Positions 54,662-63,579 of a stretch of DNA of 64,000 nt are shown here, in pieces. The DNA lies in assembly GCF_900637185.1 (NCBI RefSeq), contig NZ_LR134352.1:2093501-2157500 (forward strand), given 5' to 3'. A program made the translations under genes and the position numbers. The DNA comes from Nocardia asteroides (lineage in GTDB: Bacteria > Actinomycetota > Actinomycetes > Mycobacteriales > Mycobacteriaceae). The notes beneath the pieces were generated by a model. That model worked only from the letters and a program-made list of their open reading frames with translations. It searched no databases and was not told the origin of the DNA. Within the stretch, counting starts at the first letter, position 1. Each line of letters starts with the position of its first letter.

Positions 54662-55617
54662 AGATCGGTGCACTGGCATCACTGGGCGGCATCGCCGCCA
54701 TCACCGTGCTCGGCGCGAGCTACCTGACCTTCGGCGTCGTCAAGGTCGACCCGTTCGCCGACTACACCGAGGCCTCGATCGAACTGGCCAATTCCGGTGG
54801 TCTCAGCGTCGGCTCGCCGATCCTGCTGACCGGTATCGAGATCGGCAAGGTCACCGCGGTCGACACCTCGGCCACCGGTGGCGTGCAGGTCGGTTTCCGG
54901 TTCGGCGCCGACAACAAGGTGCCGATGAGCAGCATCGTCACCATCGAGCACCTGTCCTCGCTGGGTGAGCCCTATGTGCAGTTCGTCCCGCGCAGCGCCG
55001 ACGGGCCGTACCTGAGCGACGGGCAGCGGCTGGCGGGGGAGAACGTGCGCACCCCGATGTCGATCCCCGAGGTCGCCCGGCTGGTCACCAAGACCGTCGA
55101 GCAGCTCGACCCCGCCGTCGTGGGTTCGCTGGTCGACACCCTCGGCCAGGCCATGACCGGCACCGAGAACGTCATCCCGGAGCTGGCCAGGGCGGGTGAC
55201 CTGCTCGCCGCCGCGATCATGAGCCGCGCGCCCGCCATCGCCGAGCTGCAGAACAACTTCGAGTTCGTCTCCGGCGACATCGCCTGGGCGGGTCCGGCCA
55301 CCTCGGCCGCGGCGCCCGCGTTCGTGCGGCTGAGCCAGGTCATCGACCAGTTCGTCGAGTCGGTCGGCCGGGTCAGCGCGGCGGGCGGCGACCCGGAGAT
55401 GTATCTGCGCGACGGCGGTCTGGTGCCGTTCCTCGAACGGCTCACCGCCACCCTGAACGAGATCGGCCCCGAGCTCGCGCAGCTGCTGCCCGGCCTGCGC
55501 CCGCTGACCGAAGCGGTCACCACCGCGGGTCCGCAGATCGACCTGAGCACCCTGATCGCCCAGGCGCTGCACAACACCGACGCCGACGCGGTGAAGGTCA
55601 GGGTCGCAATCAAGTAA
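54658..55617 (+). CDS. mceF: MceF substrate-binding protein
   Basis: The 319-aa protein has an N-terminal hydrophobic segment (ALASLGGIAAITVLGASYLTF in part) and an MCE domain (GGLSVGSPILLTGIEIGKVT), with GEPYVQFVP typical of MceF. The helical tail is shorter than in mycobacterial MceF proteins (usually over 400 aa). Last gene of the overlapping set; an 11-bp hairpin follows. Confidence 0.9.
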   Translation: MKIGALASLGGIAAITVLGASYLTFGVVKVDPFADYTEASIELANSGGLSVGSPILLTGIEIGKVTAVDTSATGGVQVGFRFGADNKVPMSSIVTIEHLSSLGEPYVQFVPRSADGPYLSDGQRLAGENVRTPMSIPEVARLVTKTVEQLDPAVVGSLVDTLGQAMTGTENVIPELARAGDLLAAAIMSRAPAIAELQNNFEFVSGDIAWAGPATSAAAPAFVRLSQVIDQFVESVGRVSAAGGDPEMYLRDGGLVPFLERLTATLNEIGPELAQLLPGLRPLTEAVTTAGPQIDLSTLIAQALHNTDADAVKVRVAIK

Positions 55618-55623
55618 ACATCT

Positions 55624-55666
55624 GGCAACCACTGAATATAGGTATGTGCCCTGGCCAGTGGTTGCC
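55624..55666 (+). terminator. Hairpin after mceF
   Basis: GGCAACCACTG (55624-55634) pairs perfectly with CAGTGGTTGCC (55656-55666) across a 21-nt loop, 6 bp after the mceF stop codon. It may be a partial terminator or a processing site between the mce genes and the proline-rich gene. TAGCCT at 55693 could then start a new transcript. Confidence 0.6.
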
Positions 55667-55725
55667 GGCTCGAGCCGGGCGTCGATCGAGCAACCGTGCG
55701 GTAGCCTGCTGGACGAGGGAAGTCC

Positions 55726-56358
55726 ATGTCCGCGGGCGAAGGCGGTGCGATGGCAGAGAACAGCGAAGGTCCCGAGGGGGGAACCGGCAGCAGTACTCGG
55801 GTGATCGCGATCGCGGCGGTACTGGCGGCCCTGCTCGCCCTCGTGGTCGCGCTCGGGCTGGTGCTGCGCGCGAGCCAGGGCGACGAGAACGATCCCACCG
55901 ACGTGAGTCCCATGGGCGTCGATTCCAACGGTCAGCCCGTCGCCGACGGCCAGAACGTCGCGTTCGCGCCGCCGTGGCCCGCCCGGCGGGTCGGCGGCAA
56001 CTGCTCGGCCGGCGGCATCGTCGCGCACTGGCGGGTCGAGTCCGACGGCGCGTGGCAGTGCACGGTGACCACCCCCGACGCCGCCGTCCCGATCGCGCCC
56101 GCCCCGCCGCCCCCGCCGCCGGAGCCCGCGCCGCCGCCCGAACCCGCGCCCGCCGAGGCGCCCCCGCCGCCCGTCTTCGAGCCCGCGCCGCCGCCGGTGT
56201 ACGAGCCACCGGTCTACGAGCCGCCGCCGCCCGCTCCGGAGCCAGTGCCCGAACCGGCGCCCGCACCGCCGCCGCCTCCGCCACCACCACCGGTGATCCA
56301 GCTGCCGTTCCCGCTGCCGCCGATCTTCGTTCCGCCCGCCGCCGCCGTCCTGCGGTGA
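55726..56358 (+). CDS. Proline-rich single-pass membrane protein downstream of mce
   Basis: The 210-aa protein has a short cytosolic N-terminus, one membrane helix (about 25-48), a 70-residue domain with two Cys (GGNCSAGGIVAHWRVESDG and WQCTVTT) and a final 85 residues that are about half proline, with Glu/Ala and two VYEPP repeats. It differs from usual Mce-associated (Mas) proteins, though it sits where one is expected. The tail should be extended and lie outside the membrane. GAGGGA precedes the ATG at 55726; ATG 55750 is an alternative. Confidence 0.75.
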   Translation: MSAGEGGAMAENSEGPEGGTGSSTRVIAIAAVLAALLALVVALGLVLRASQGDENDPTDVSPMGVDSNGQPVADGQNVAFAPPWPARRVGGNCSAGGIVAHWRVESDGAWQCTVTTPDAAVPIAPAPPPPPPEPAPPPEPAPAEAPPPPVFEPAPPPVYEPPVYEPPPPAPEPVPEPAPAPPPPPPPPPVIQLPFPLPPIFVPPAAAVLR

Positions 56359-56411
56359 CCGGCGGCGGGTCGGCCCGCGCACGCCGGCGACGTCGGTGAA
56401 ACTGGACCGCT

Positions 56412-57986
56412 ATGGACCAGTTGGTGCTCACTCTGGTGATCCTGCTCGCGACGGTGCTCGCCGAGTCGCTCGGCGCCCGGTTCGGGGTGGCGCCCTCGAT
56501 CCTGATGACGGTGTTCGGCTGCCTGCTCGCGCTGGTTCCCGCGGTGCCGAGCCTGAACATCCCGCCCGAGCTGATCCTGCCGCTGGTCCTGCCACCGCTG
56601 CTCTACGCCGCCGCCCGCCGCACGTCCTGGCGGCAGTTCGCGGAGAACTGGCAGATCATCGCGTTGCGCGCGGTCGGGCTGGTGATCGTCACCGCCGTCG
56701 CGGTGGCCGCGGTGTTCCACGCCTGGAACCCCGGCACCGCGATCGCCGCGGGCGTGGTGCTCGGCGCGCTGGTCGCCCCGCCCGACCCGGTCGCGGCCAC
56801 CTCGATGGCGAGCAGGCTCGGGCTGCCGCGCAGGCTCATCGTCACCCTCGGCGGTGAGGGCCTGTTCAACGACGTCACCGCGATCGTCATCTACACCGTC
56901 GGCGTGCAGGCGGTGGTGACCGGCCTGTTCTCGCCGTGGCACGCGCTGGGCGACTTCGTGCTGGCCGCGGTGGTCGGCCTCGGCGTCGGCCTGGTGCTCG
57001 GCTGGCTCGGCAGCAAGCTCACGAAATACCTCGACACCGCCACCGGCCAGGTGGCGCTGAGCCTGCTGCTGCCGTTCGTCGCCTACGGCGTCGCCGAGCA
57101 CTGGGAGGGTTCGGCGGTGCTGTCGGTGCTGGTGTGCGCGCTGTACCTCACCGACGCGGTGACCGAGATCGGCGACCGCGACTACCGGCTGGTGGCCGAC
57201 TCGTTCTGGGACATCGCCGAAATGCTGATCACCGGCTTCGCCTTCGCCCTGATCGGCCTCGAACTGCGGGTGGTCATCGACACCACCGGCCACGACTGGA
57301 CCTCGCTGGCCGGGGTGACCGTCGCGGTGATCGCCGTGGTCGTGCTGCTGCGGCTGGCCTGGCTGCTGGTGACCTGGGCGGTGAGCACCAAGCTGTGGCG
57401 CGACACCGACGAGCCGTTCACCTGGCGCGAGGTGATCGTCACCTGGTGGGCGGGGATGCGCGGAGTCGCCACGGTGGCGCTGGCGCTGGCCGTGCCGTTC
57501 ACCATCGACTCCGGCGCCGACTTCCCCGCCCGCTCGGAGATCCTGTTCGTCGCCTTCGCGCTGGTCCTGTTCACCCTGCTGGTGCAGGGCCCGACGCTGC
57601 CGCTGATCGTCCGGATCACCGGCGTGCACGCCGACACCAGACAGGAACGCGCGGTCGAACAGCAGCTGTGGACCCGGGTGGTCCGCGCCGAACTGGCCGA
57701 GCTCAAACGCATCGCCGCCCGCGACGGCCTGCCCGACGACGTCTACGAGGACATCAAGGACACCCTGCGTCACCTGTCGGCCAAGGCCGACCCCGAGGCG
57801 GCCGACGCCGACGCCAGAGCCACGCTGGAAGCCGAACGCAAGCTCGCCGCGCAGATGCGCGCGGTCCGGCTGGCCGTGATCGAGGCGGGCAGGCGCGAAG
57901 CCCAGGCCGCGCGCCGCGAACCCGGCATGCCGCCCGACGTGGTCGACCGCGTCACCCGCAGGCTCGATCTCGGCCCGGCCCGCTGA
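56412..57986 (+). CDS. CPA1-family Na+(K+)/H+ antiporter
   Basis: The 524-aa protein has about 12 membrane helices (to residue 400) and a cytosolic helical tail. CPA1 signatures are GALVAPPDPVAATSMASRLG and LGGEGLFNDVTAIVIYTV, holding the ion-binding Asp residues (ND motif). The WWAGMRGVATVALALAVPF segment is also typical. It probably exports sodium or potassium for pH and salt balance. It starts 53 bp after the proline-rich gene. Confidence 0.9.
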   Translation: MDQLVLTLVILLATVLAESLGARFGVAPSILMTVFGCLLALVPAVPSLNIPPELILPLVLPPLLYAAARRTSWRQFAENWQIIALRAVGLVIVTAVAVAAVFHAWNPGTAIAAGVVLGALVAPPDPVAATSMASRLGLPRRLIVTLGGEGLFNDVTAIVIYTVGVQAVVTGLFSPWHALGDFVLAAVVGLGVGLVLGWLGSKLTKYLDTATGQVALSLLLPFVAYGVAEHWEGSAVLSVLVCALYLTDAVTEIGDRDYRLVADSFWDIAEMLITGFAFALIGLELRVVIDTTGHDWTSLAGVTVAVIAVVVLLRLAWLLVTWAVSTKLWRDTDEPFTWREVIVTWWAGMRGVATVALALAVPFTIDSGADFPARSEILFVAFALVLFTLLVQGPTLPLIVRITGVHADTRQERAVEQQLWTRVVRAELAELKRIAARDGLPDDVYEDIKDTLRHLSAKADPEAADADARATLEAERKLAAQMRAVRLAVIEAGRREAQAARREPGMPPDVVDRVTRRLDLGPAR

Positions 57987-57992
57987 CCGGCG

Positions 57993-58715
57993 TCAGCCGC
58001 TCAGGGTGTCGGTGAGCATGCCGATGACGTAGGTGATCGCCATCGCGAGCGCGCCGCCGACCACCACCCGCAGCACCGCCCGGCCCCGCCTGCTCCGGCC
58101 CAGCCGTGCGCTCAGCGAGCCGGTGAGCGCCAGCGCGACGAGCACCGCGGCGAAGGTGACCGGCACCCGCCACTGCGCGGGCGGGATCACGATCGCCAGC
58201 AGCGGCAGCAGCGCGCCGCAGGTGAACGCGATCGCCGAGGACACCGCCGCGGCCCACGGGTTGGTGAGTTCGTCCGGGTCGAGCTTGAGTTCGGCCTCGG
58301 CGTGCGCGGTGAACGCGTCGTGGGCGGTGAGTTCCTCGGCCACCGTGCGCGCGGTCGCCGCGCTCAACCCCTTGGCCTCGTAGATCTGGGTCAGCTCCGC
58401 CAGTTCCGCGTCGGGATCGTCGGCGAGTTCCCTGCGCTCCTTGGCCAGCAGCGCCTTCTCGGAGTCGCGCTGGGTGCTCACCGAGACGTACTCGCCCGCG
58501 GCCATCGAGATCGCGCCCGCGACCAGCCCGGCCACGCCCGCGGTGAGGATGGTCTGGGTGCTGTTGGTCGTGGCGGCGACGCCCACCACCAGGCCGGCGG
58601 TGGACACGATGCCGTCGTTCGCGCCGAGGACGCCGGCGCGCAGCCAGTTCAATCGGGACGCCAGTCCCTCCGCGTGCGGTTCGTGCGGATGGGCGGTCGG
58701 TGACGAGTCCTGCAC
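57993..58715 (-). CDS. VIT1/CCC1-family iron/manganese transporter
   Basis: The 240-aa protein has about five membrane helices. The first carries LRAGVLGANDGIVSTAGLVVG and the second AGAISMAAGEYVSVSTQRDS, both diagnostic for VIT1/CCC1. A Glu-rich cytosolic metal-binding helix region (AELTQIYEAKGL to AEAELKLD) lies between helices 2 and 3. It probably exports ferrous iron or manganese. GTG start with a leaderless-type -10. It converges on the antiporter gene. Confidence 0.9.
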   Translation of the reverse strand: MQDSSPTAHPHEPHAEGLASRLNWLRAGVLGANDGIVSTAGLVVGVAATTNSTQTILTAGVAGLVAGAISMAAGEYVSVSTQRDSEKALLAKERRELADDPDAELAELTQIYEAKGLSAATARTVAEELTAHDAFTAHAEAELKLDPDELTNPWAAAVSSAIAFTCGALLPLLAIVIPPAQWRVPVTFAAVLVALALTGSLSARLGRSRRGRAVLRVVVGGALAMAITYVIGMLTDTLSG

Positions 58716-58721
58716 CCGGTC

Positions 58722-58727
58722 AGCCTA
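58722..58727 (-). promoter_or_regulatory. -10 element (TAGGCT) of the VIT-family gene
   Basis: On the minus strand TAGGCT lies 6 nt before the GTG at 58715, in the 30-bp gap after the GMC oxidoreductase gene. It predicts a leaderless transcript. Confidence 0.58.
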
Positions 58728-58745
58728 ATCCGTTGACCGGTCCTG

Positions 58746-60347
58746 TCAGCGTGGGGCGCGCAGGCGTTCGCGCACGGTGTCGGCCAGGCGTACCGCCAGC
58801 ATCAGCACGGTCAGCGTCGGATTGACGTGGCCGTTGGTGGGAAAGACCGAACTGCCCGCGATGTAGAGGTTGTCCACGCCGTGCACCCGGCAGTGGCGGT
58901 CCACCACGCCGTGCCGCGGATCGGCCGACATCCTGGTCGTGCCGCACAGGTGCGCGCGATCGGCCAGCGTCAGCGGCTCGGAACTGCCCGCCCTCGCGGC
59001 GGGCACGAGTTCCGGCACCGGCAGCCCGAGCCGCGCGAACTCGGCGGCGAGCAGCCCGCTCGCCCGGCGCACGGTCGCGTCCTCCCGCTCGCCGATCCGC
59101 CAATCGACCTGCGGCAGCGGCATTCCCCGCGGATCGGTGCGCGGCGACAACCTGACCCGGCTCTCCGGATCCGGCGCCTGCTCGACCATCGTCCACACCT
59201 CGACCCCGGTCAGCCGGTGCGGCAGCCCGATCCCGTCGACCAGCCTGCGCCGCGCCCCCGCCGCCAGCAGCCGGGTCTCCGCCAGCATGATCCGCGCGTC
59301 TCGCCAGCGCCCCCGCCCGCTCAGCACCCGCTTGACCGAATCCCACGGATCGTCGGGCGCGTTGACCCCCTGCAACCACAGCGCGCAGTTCAGCAGCGAT
59401 TCGCGCCGCTGGATCTCGGGCGCCAGGGCGAGTCCGTGCAGATAGGTGTGCCGTCCCCGCGGACTCCGGACCACGTACTTGCCGAACCGGGCCAGCGCCG
59501 CACCGGCGGTGGGGGACAGCGTGCCGACCACCCCGCTGCGGTGATCGATCAGATATCGCCCCACCTGGTCGTACCGGTTGCCGATCCCGCCGGGCACGGT
59601 CCGCCGCGAGGCCAGCAGCAGCCGCGGTGTGTCGATTCCGCCCGCGGCCAGCACGAACAGCCGCGCCTCGACCGTGCGGGTGCGCCCGCCCGCCCCGGTC
59701 ACCTCGACCGAGTTCACGTGCGCGCCGGTGGCGTCGGTGTCCAGGTGCGTCACCGTGGCGTTCACCAGTACCAGCGCCGTCGGTGCGACGATTTTGCGTG
59801 CCACCGTGCCCCAGCGTTTGCTCTCGAACCGGTTGCCCGGATCGCGGCTGAACTGCCAGAAGCAGGGGCGCAGCGCGGAGGTGTCGACCGGGTCGGCCGG
59901 CGCCGGACGTCCCGCGAGCGGCCAGAATTCGGCCTCGGTGAAGCCGGTGGCGTGTCCGAGCCCGGCGTGTACGGCCGCGCGTTCGGCGTACGGACGCAGC
60001 GCGCCCGCCTCGATCGGCCAGCCCGAACGGCGCACCCACGGCCGGGTGGCGAAGTCGAGATCGTCGAGTACGCCGCAGCGCCCGGCCCAGCTGTGCGAGG
60101 TACCGCCGAGCACCCGGTTGCCCGCGATCCGGTGGGGTGGCAGACGGGTCGCGCCGATGCTGTCGATGGCCGCGAATTCCGCTTCGGCGGAACCGAGTTC
60201 GTGGTCCCCGCTTTCCAGGACCAGCACCCGCAGCCCCGCGGCGGCCAGCTCGGTGGCCACGGTCAGTCCGGCCGGACCCGAACCGATGACGCAGACTTCG
60301 GCGCGCAGCGCGTCGTCACCGACGGTGCGCAGGTCCTCCACAAGCAT
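58746..60347 (-). CDS. GMC-family FAD-dependent oxidoreductase
   Basis: The 533-aa flavoprotein has an N-terminal Rossmann motif (VCVIGSGPAGLTVATELAAA, about 18-37), an ARLFVLAAGGIDTPRLLL segment, and a C-terminal GMC signature with HLCGTTRMSADP and SVFPTNGHVNPTLTV (His/Asn pair at the active site). Relatives include cholesterol oxidase-like and glucose-methanol-choline enzymes; the alcohol substrate is unknown. GAGAGGA lies before the ATG. The DUF218 gene is 57 bp upstream. Confidence 0.88.
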   Translation of the reverse strand: MLVEDLRTVGDDALRAEVCVIGSGPAGLTVATELAAAGLRVLVLESGDHELGSAEAEFAAIDSIGATRLPPHRIAGNRVLGGTSHSWAGRCGVLDDLDFATRPWVRRSGWPIEAGALRPYAERAAVHAGLGHATGFTEAEFWPLAGRPAPADPVDTSALRPCFWQFSRDPGNRFESKRWGTVARKIVAPTALVLVNATVTHLDTDATGAHVNSVEVTGAGGRTRTVEARLFVLAAGGIDTPRLLLASRRTVPGGIGNRYDQVGRYLIDHRSGVVGTLSPTAGAALARFGKYVVRSPRGRHTYLHGLALAPEIQRRESLLNCALWLQGVNAPDDPWDSVKRVLSGRGRWRDARIMLAETRLLAAGARRRLVDGIGLPHRLTGVEVWTMVEQAPDPESRVRLSPRTDPRGMPLPQVDWRIGEREDATVRRASGLLAAEFARLGLPVPELVPAARAGSSEPLTLADRAHLCGTTRMSADPRHGVVDRHCRVHGVDNLYIAGSSVFPTNGHVNPTLTVLMLAVRLADTVRERLRAPR

Positions 60348-60404
60348 CGGCGGTTCCTCTCGCCCGTGCCACCGGCGCGGCCCGGCACCCGCCCGCGCTT
60401 GGTG

Positions 60405-60986
60405 TCACTCTAGAAGCCGCGACGCCGAATTTCCGGAGGTCTCACAATGCCGGTTCACGAAAGCCTTGATATATCCGGCGGATTGCCGCACATACATCCA
60501 GGACCAGAACTCCAGACCCGACTCGGTGGGACTGGCGACCATGGTGATCTCGCCGTCGAAGCACTGCCCGATGATGTAGCGGGCCCGCGACACGTGCGGA
60601 GTGAAGGTGACCACGATGATGTGGCGCCACCCGTAGATCGTTGCCCGCCGGACGATTTCGCGCGCCTCGCCGTCGGTGCTCCACGGATCCGGCACGAAAC
60701 ACGAGACGCGGAAGGCGAACCGGCCACCGCAGTACTTGTCCATGGCCGGATCGTCGGCGCCGGTGGACTGCGAGATCAGCACCTCGGGCGCGTACCCCTG
60801 CTCGGCAAGCTGGATCCCGACGTCGAACCGTTCGTAGGGCGTGCCCCCGAGCACCACGATGACATCGGCGCGGCGCAGCGGGTCGAGCTGCGGATGGACG
60901 TAGACCGGCCACCCCGCGACCGCGGCACCCAGGGTGATGACCAGTGCGCCGACGATCGACCATCCCGCACGCCGAAAGATCGACAC
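60405..60986 (-). CDS. DUF218 (YdcF/SanA-like) membrane-anchored protein
   Basis: The 193-aa protein has one N-terminal helix (GWSIVGALVITLGAAVAGW) and a DUF218 domain: ADVIVVLGGTPYERFDVGIQ, then APEVLISQS and IIVVTFTPHVSRARYI. Related SanA/ElyC proteins affect envelope integrity. The frame is open to 61040, but the GTG at 60986 has TATCCT 7 nt before it and avoids a run-on into the divergent EthA-like promoter region. Confidence 0.8.
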   Translation of the reverse strand: MSIFRRAGWSIVGALVITLGAAVAGWPVYVHPQLDPLRRADVIVVLGGTPYERFDVGIQLAEQGYAPEVLISQSTGADDPAMDKYCGGRFAFRVSCFVPDPWSTDGEAREIVRRATIYGWRHIIVVTFTPHVSRARYIIGQCFDGEITMVASPTESGLEFWSWMYVRQSAGYIKAFVNRHCETSGNSASRLLE

Positions 60987-60993
60987 CGGATCG

Positions 60994-60999
60994 AGGATA
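60994..60999 (-). promoter_or_regulatory. -10 element (TATCCT) of the DUF218 gene
   Basis: On the minus strand TATCCT lies 7 nt before the GTG at 60986. It decides the start of this gene in a longer open frame. Confidence 0.6.
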
Positions 61000-61048
61000 G
61001 CGAAACGCGGCCTTCTGCCCGTGTGTGTCGCCAGGCACACTGGAGCCC

Positions 61049-62545
61049 ATGACCGACTCCGCCGTTGCCCCCGAACACCTCGACGTCGTCATCGTCGGCG
61101 CAGGACTGTCCGGCATCGGGGCCGCCTATCGGCTGCAGACCGAACACCCGCACCGCAGCTATGCCGTCCTCGAGGCCCGCGCCGCGCTCGGCGGCACCTG
61201 GGACCTGTTCCGTTACCCGGGCATCCGCTCGGATTCGGACATGTTCACCCTGGGGTATCCGTTCAAGCCGTGGCGGGCCGCCCGCTCGATCGCCGACGGG
61301 CCCTCGATCCTGGAGTACATCCGCGAGACGGCCACGGAGAACGGCATCGACCGGCACATTCGTTTCGGGTCGCGGGTGATCGGCGCCGACTGGTCGTCGG
61401 CCCGGGCGCACTGGCGGCTCACCATCGCCCACGACGGCCCCGACGGTCCCGAACTGAGCACGCTGACCTGCGGTTTCCTCTACACCTGCGCCGGCTATTA
61501 CGACTACCAGCAGCCGCACGCCCCTGATTTCGCCGGCCGCGACGATTTCGCAGGCCCGCTGGTACACCCGCAGTTCTGGCCCACCGATCTCGACGTGCGG
61601 GACAAGCGCGTGGTCGTCATCGGCAGCGGCGCGACGGCGGTCACCCTGGTGCCCTCGCTCGCCGACGAGGCGGCCCACGTCACCATGCTGCAGCGCACAC
61701 CCACCTGGATCAGCGCCGTCCCCGGCCGCGACAAGCAGGCCGACAAGATCCGCGAACTGCTGCCCGCCGGCCTCGCGCACCGGGTGGTCCGGGCCAAGAA
61801 CATCCTGTTCAACATCGGTTTCTACCAGTACTGCCGTCGCCGCCCCGCGGCCGCGCGCAAGCTGCTGACCGGCCTGACCACCCGCATTCTCAAGGACGAG
61901 AAACTGGTCGCCGAGCACTTCACCCCCGCCTACGACCCGTGGGACCAGCGCCTGTGCGCCGCGCCCGACGCCGACTTCTTCAAGGCCATGAAGAAGGGCA
62001 AGGCCGCGGTGGTGACCGACCGGATCGACCGGTTCGTCCCCGAGGGCATCCGGCTCGAGTCGGGCGAGGTCCTGCCCGCCGACGTCATCGTCACGGCTAC
62101 CGGCCTGCGCCTGTTGGCCTTCGGCGGGATCGCGCCCGAGGTCGACGGCGTCCCGGTGCCGCTGTCGGAACAGTTCGTCTGGCAGGGCGCGATGCTGACC
62201 GGCCTGCCCAACTTCGCGATCTGCGTCGGCTACACCAATGCCTCGTGGACCCTGCGCGCCGACCTCACCTCGCGCCTGGTCTGCAAGGTGCTGGCCCATC
62301 TGGACCGCACCGGTGTCCCGGCCGTGGTCCCCGAACCGAAGGGCAAGCTCACCGATCGCCCGCTGCTCGACCTGAACGCGGGCTACATCCTGCGCTCGAT
62401 CGCCGCGTTCCCGCGCCAGGGCGACCGCCACCCGTGGCGGGTCAGGCAGAACTATCTGCTGGACACCCTGTTCACCCTCCGTACCGACCTCGCCGCGACA
62501 TTGCGCCCGGTCAGACGGGTGGGCGAGTTCACCCACAACGGGTGA
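61049..62545 (+). CDS. EthA-like Baeyer-Villiger flavin monooxygenase
   Basis: The 498-aa enzyme resembles M. tuberculosis EthA (489 aa), which oxidises ketones and activates ethionamide. The first FAD motif is GAGLSG (17-22); the type I Baeyer-Villiger fingerprint FxGxxxHxxxW is met by FAGPLVHPQFW (167-177); the NADPH motif GSGATA is at 192-197. RYPGIRSDSDMFTLGYPFKPW-type sequence near 55-75 is nearly the EthA signature. No EthR-like regulator gene is beside it. Start ATG 61049; CACACT lies 7 nt upstream. Confidence 0.88.
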   Translation: MTDSAVAPEHLDVVIVGAGLSGIGAAYRLQTEHPHRSYAVLEARAALGGTWDLFRYPGIRSDSDMFTLGYPFKPWRAARSIADGPSILEYIRETATENGIDRHIRFGSRVIGADWSSARAHWRLTIAHDGPDGPELSTLTCGFLYTCAGYYDYQQPHAPDFAGRDDFAGPLVHPQFWPTDLDVRDKRVVVIGSGATAVTLVPSLADEAAHVTMLQRTPTWISAVPGRDKQADKIRELLPAGLAHRVVRAKNILFNIGFYQYCRRRPAAARKLLTGLTTRILKDEKLVAEHFTPAYDPWDQRLCAAPDADFFKAMKKGKAAVVTDRIDRFVPEGIRLESGEVLPADVIVTATGLRLLAFGGIAPEVDGVPVPLSEQFVWQGAMLTGLPNFAICVGYTNASWTLRADLTSRLVCKVLAHLDRTGVPAVVPEPKGKLTDRPLLDLNAGYILRSIAAFPRQGDRHPWRVRQNYLLDTLFTLRTDLAATLRPVRRVGEFTHNG

Positions 62546-62623
62546 GGCGGCCCGGCCTCCCGCTTCCTACCGTTGGCGTGTGCCGTGGTGGCACATCCGT
62601 TGACCTGACGGGAAGGCCGAGCG

Positions 62624-63031
62624 ATGACAGACCAGAATCAGCATCCGGTACGCGAGGGAATCGCGGCGGGAACCTCCATCGGCGCCGGAATCCTGCTGGC
62701 GGTGGTCGGTGTCCTGCAGATCTTGGAGGGCATCTCGGCAGTCGCCAAGGACGATCTCATCGTCGTGGGACCCGAGTACCTCTACCAGTTCGACCTGACC
62801 AGCTGGGGCTGGTGGCACATCGTGTTCGGCGCGATCGCGGTGATCGTCGCGATCGGCCTGCTGGCCGGTCAGACGTGGGGCCGGGTGGCGGCGATGGTGA
62901 TCGCGGCGATCGCGATCATCGCGAACTTCCTGTGGCTGCCGTACTACCCCTGGTGGTCCATCCTGGTCATCATCCTGAACATCGTGGTGATCTGGGCGGT
63001 GGCCACCTGGCGGCCGAACGACACCTACTGA
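62624..63031 (+). CDS. Four-helix membrane protein (DUF7144-like)
   Basis: The 135-aa protein has four hydrophobic helices (GIAAGTSIGAGILLAVVGVL, HIVFGAIAVIVAIGLLAG, VAAMVIAAIAIIANFLWL, SILVIILNIVVIWAVATW). Such proteins are common in actinobacteria and carry no known function. GGGAAGG precedes the ATG by about 8 nt. A strong terminator follows. Confidence 0.8.
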   Translation: MTDQNQHPVREGIAAGTSIGAGILLAVVGVLQILEGISAVAKDDLIVVGPEYLYQFDLTSWGWWHIVFGAIAVIVAIGLLAGQTWGRVAAMVIAAIAIIANFLWLPYYPWWSILVIILNIVVIWAVATWRPNDTY

Positions 63032-63042
63032 TCTCGCGAGAC

Positions 63043-63081
63043 ACGACGCCGCCCCGGGTCCTCGACCAGGGGCGGCGTCGT
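63043..63081. terminator. Terminator between converging genes
   Basis: A perfect 13-bp stem (63043-63055 with 63069-63081) and 13-nt loop lies between the small membrane protein and marR genes, and can serve both. Confidence 0.85.
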
Positions 63082-63090
63082 CGTGTGCGG

Positions 63091-63579
63091 TCAGTGGGTG
63101 AAGGTCGGCTCCCCGGCCTCGGGATCGCCGAGTGTGTCACCGAGGTGGTCCGAGAGCCGTTCGCCCAGGACCGCGAGCTCGGCGATCTGCGGTTCGTCCA
63201 AGCCGTCGAGCACCAGTTGCCGTACCGCGACCAGGTAGTCCGGCGTCGCTTCGACCACCTTGGCCAGTCCGCTCTCGGTGAGCACCGCGTCCACCCCGCG
63301 CCCCGATGCCGCGGCCGCGCGCTTGGCCCATCCCACCCGTTCCAGCTTGGACACCACATGCGAGATCCGCGAGATGGACCCGTGTCCCCGCGCGGCCAGC
63401 AGGCTCAGCCGCATCCGCTGGTCCGGCGCGGCCCGCAACAGGTCCATGACCCGGTACTCGAAATGGGTCACGCCGAATTCTCGTTGCAGTCGCGAGTCGA
63501 GTGCGCTCGGCACGCGCATCGCGAGGGTGACCACCGCGCTCCAGGCACGCCGTTCGACCGAGTCGAGATCCTCCGTCAC
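63091..63579 (-). CDS. MarR-family transcriptional regulator
   Basis: The 162-aa protein has the MarR winged helix: FEYRVMDLLRAAPDQRMRLS, then ARGHGSISRISHVVSKLERV as the recognition helix, and RGVDAVLTESGLAKV as the wing. GGGAGG precedes the GTG start by 5 nt. It faces a long gene-free stretch to the right, where its operator should lie, but no clear palindrome was found. No target gene is visible inside the window. Confidence 0.88.
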   Translation of the reverse strand: MTEDLDSVERRAWSAVVTLAMRVPSALDSRLQREFGVTHFEYRVMDLLRAAPDQRMRLSLLAARGHGSISRISHVVSKLERVGWAKRAAAASGRGVDAVLTESGLAKVVEATPDYLVAVRQLVLDGLDEPQIAELAVLGERLSDHLGDTLGDPEAGEPTFTH

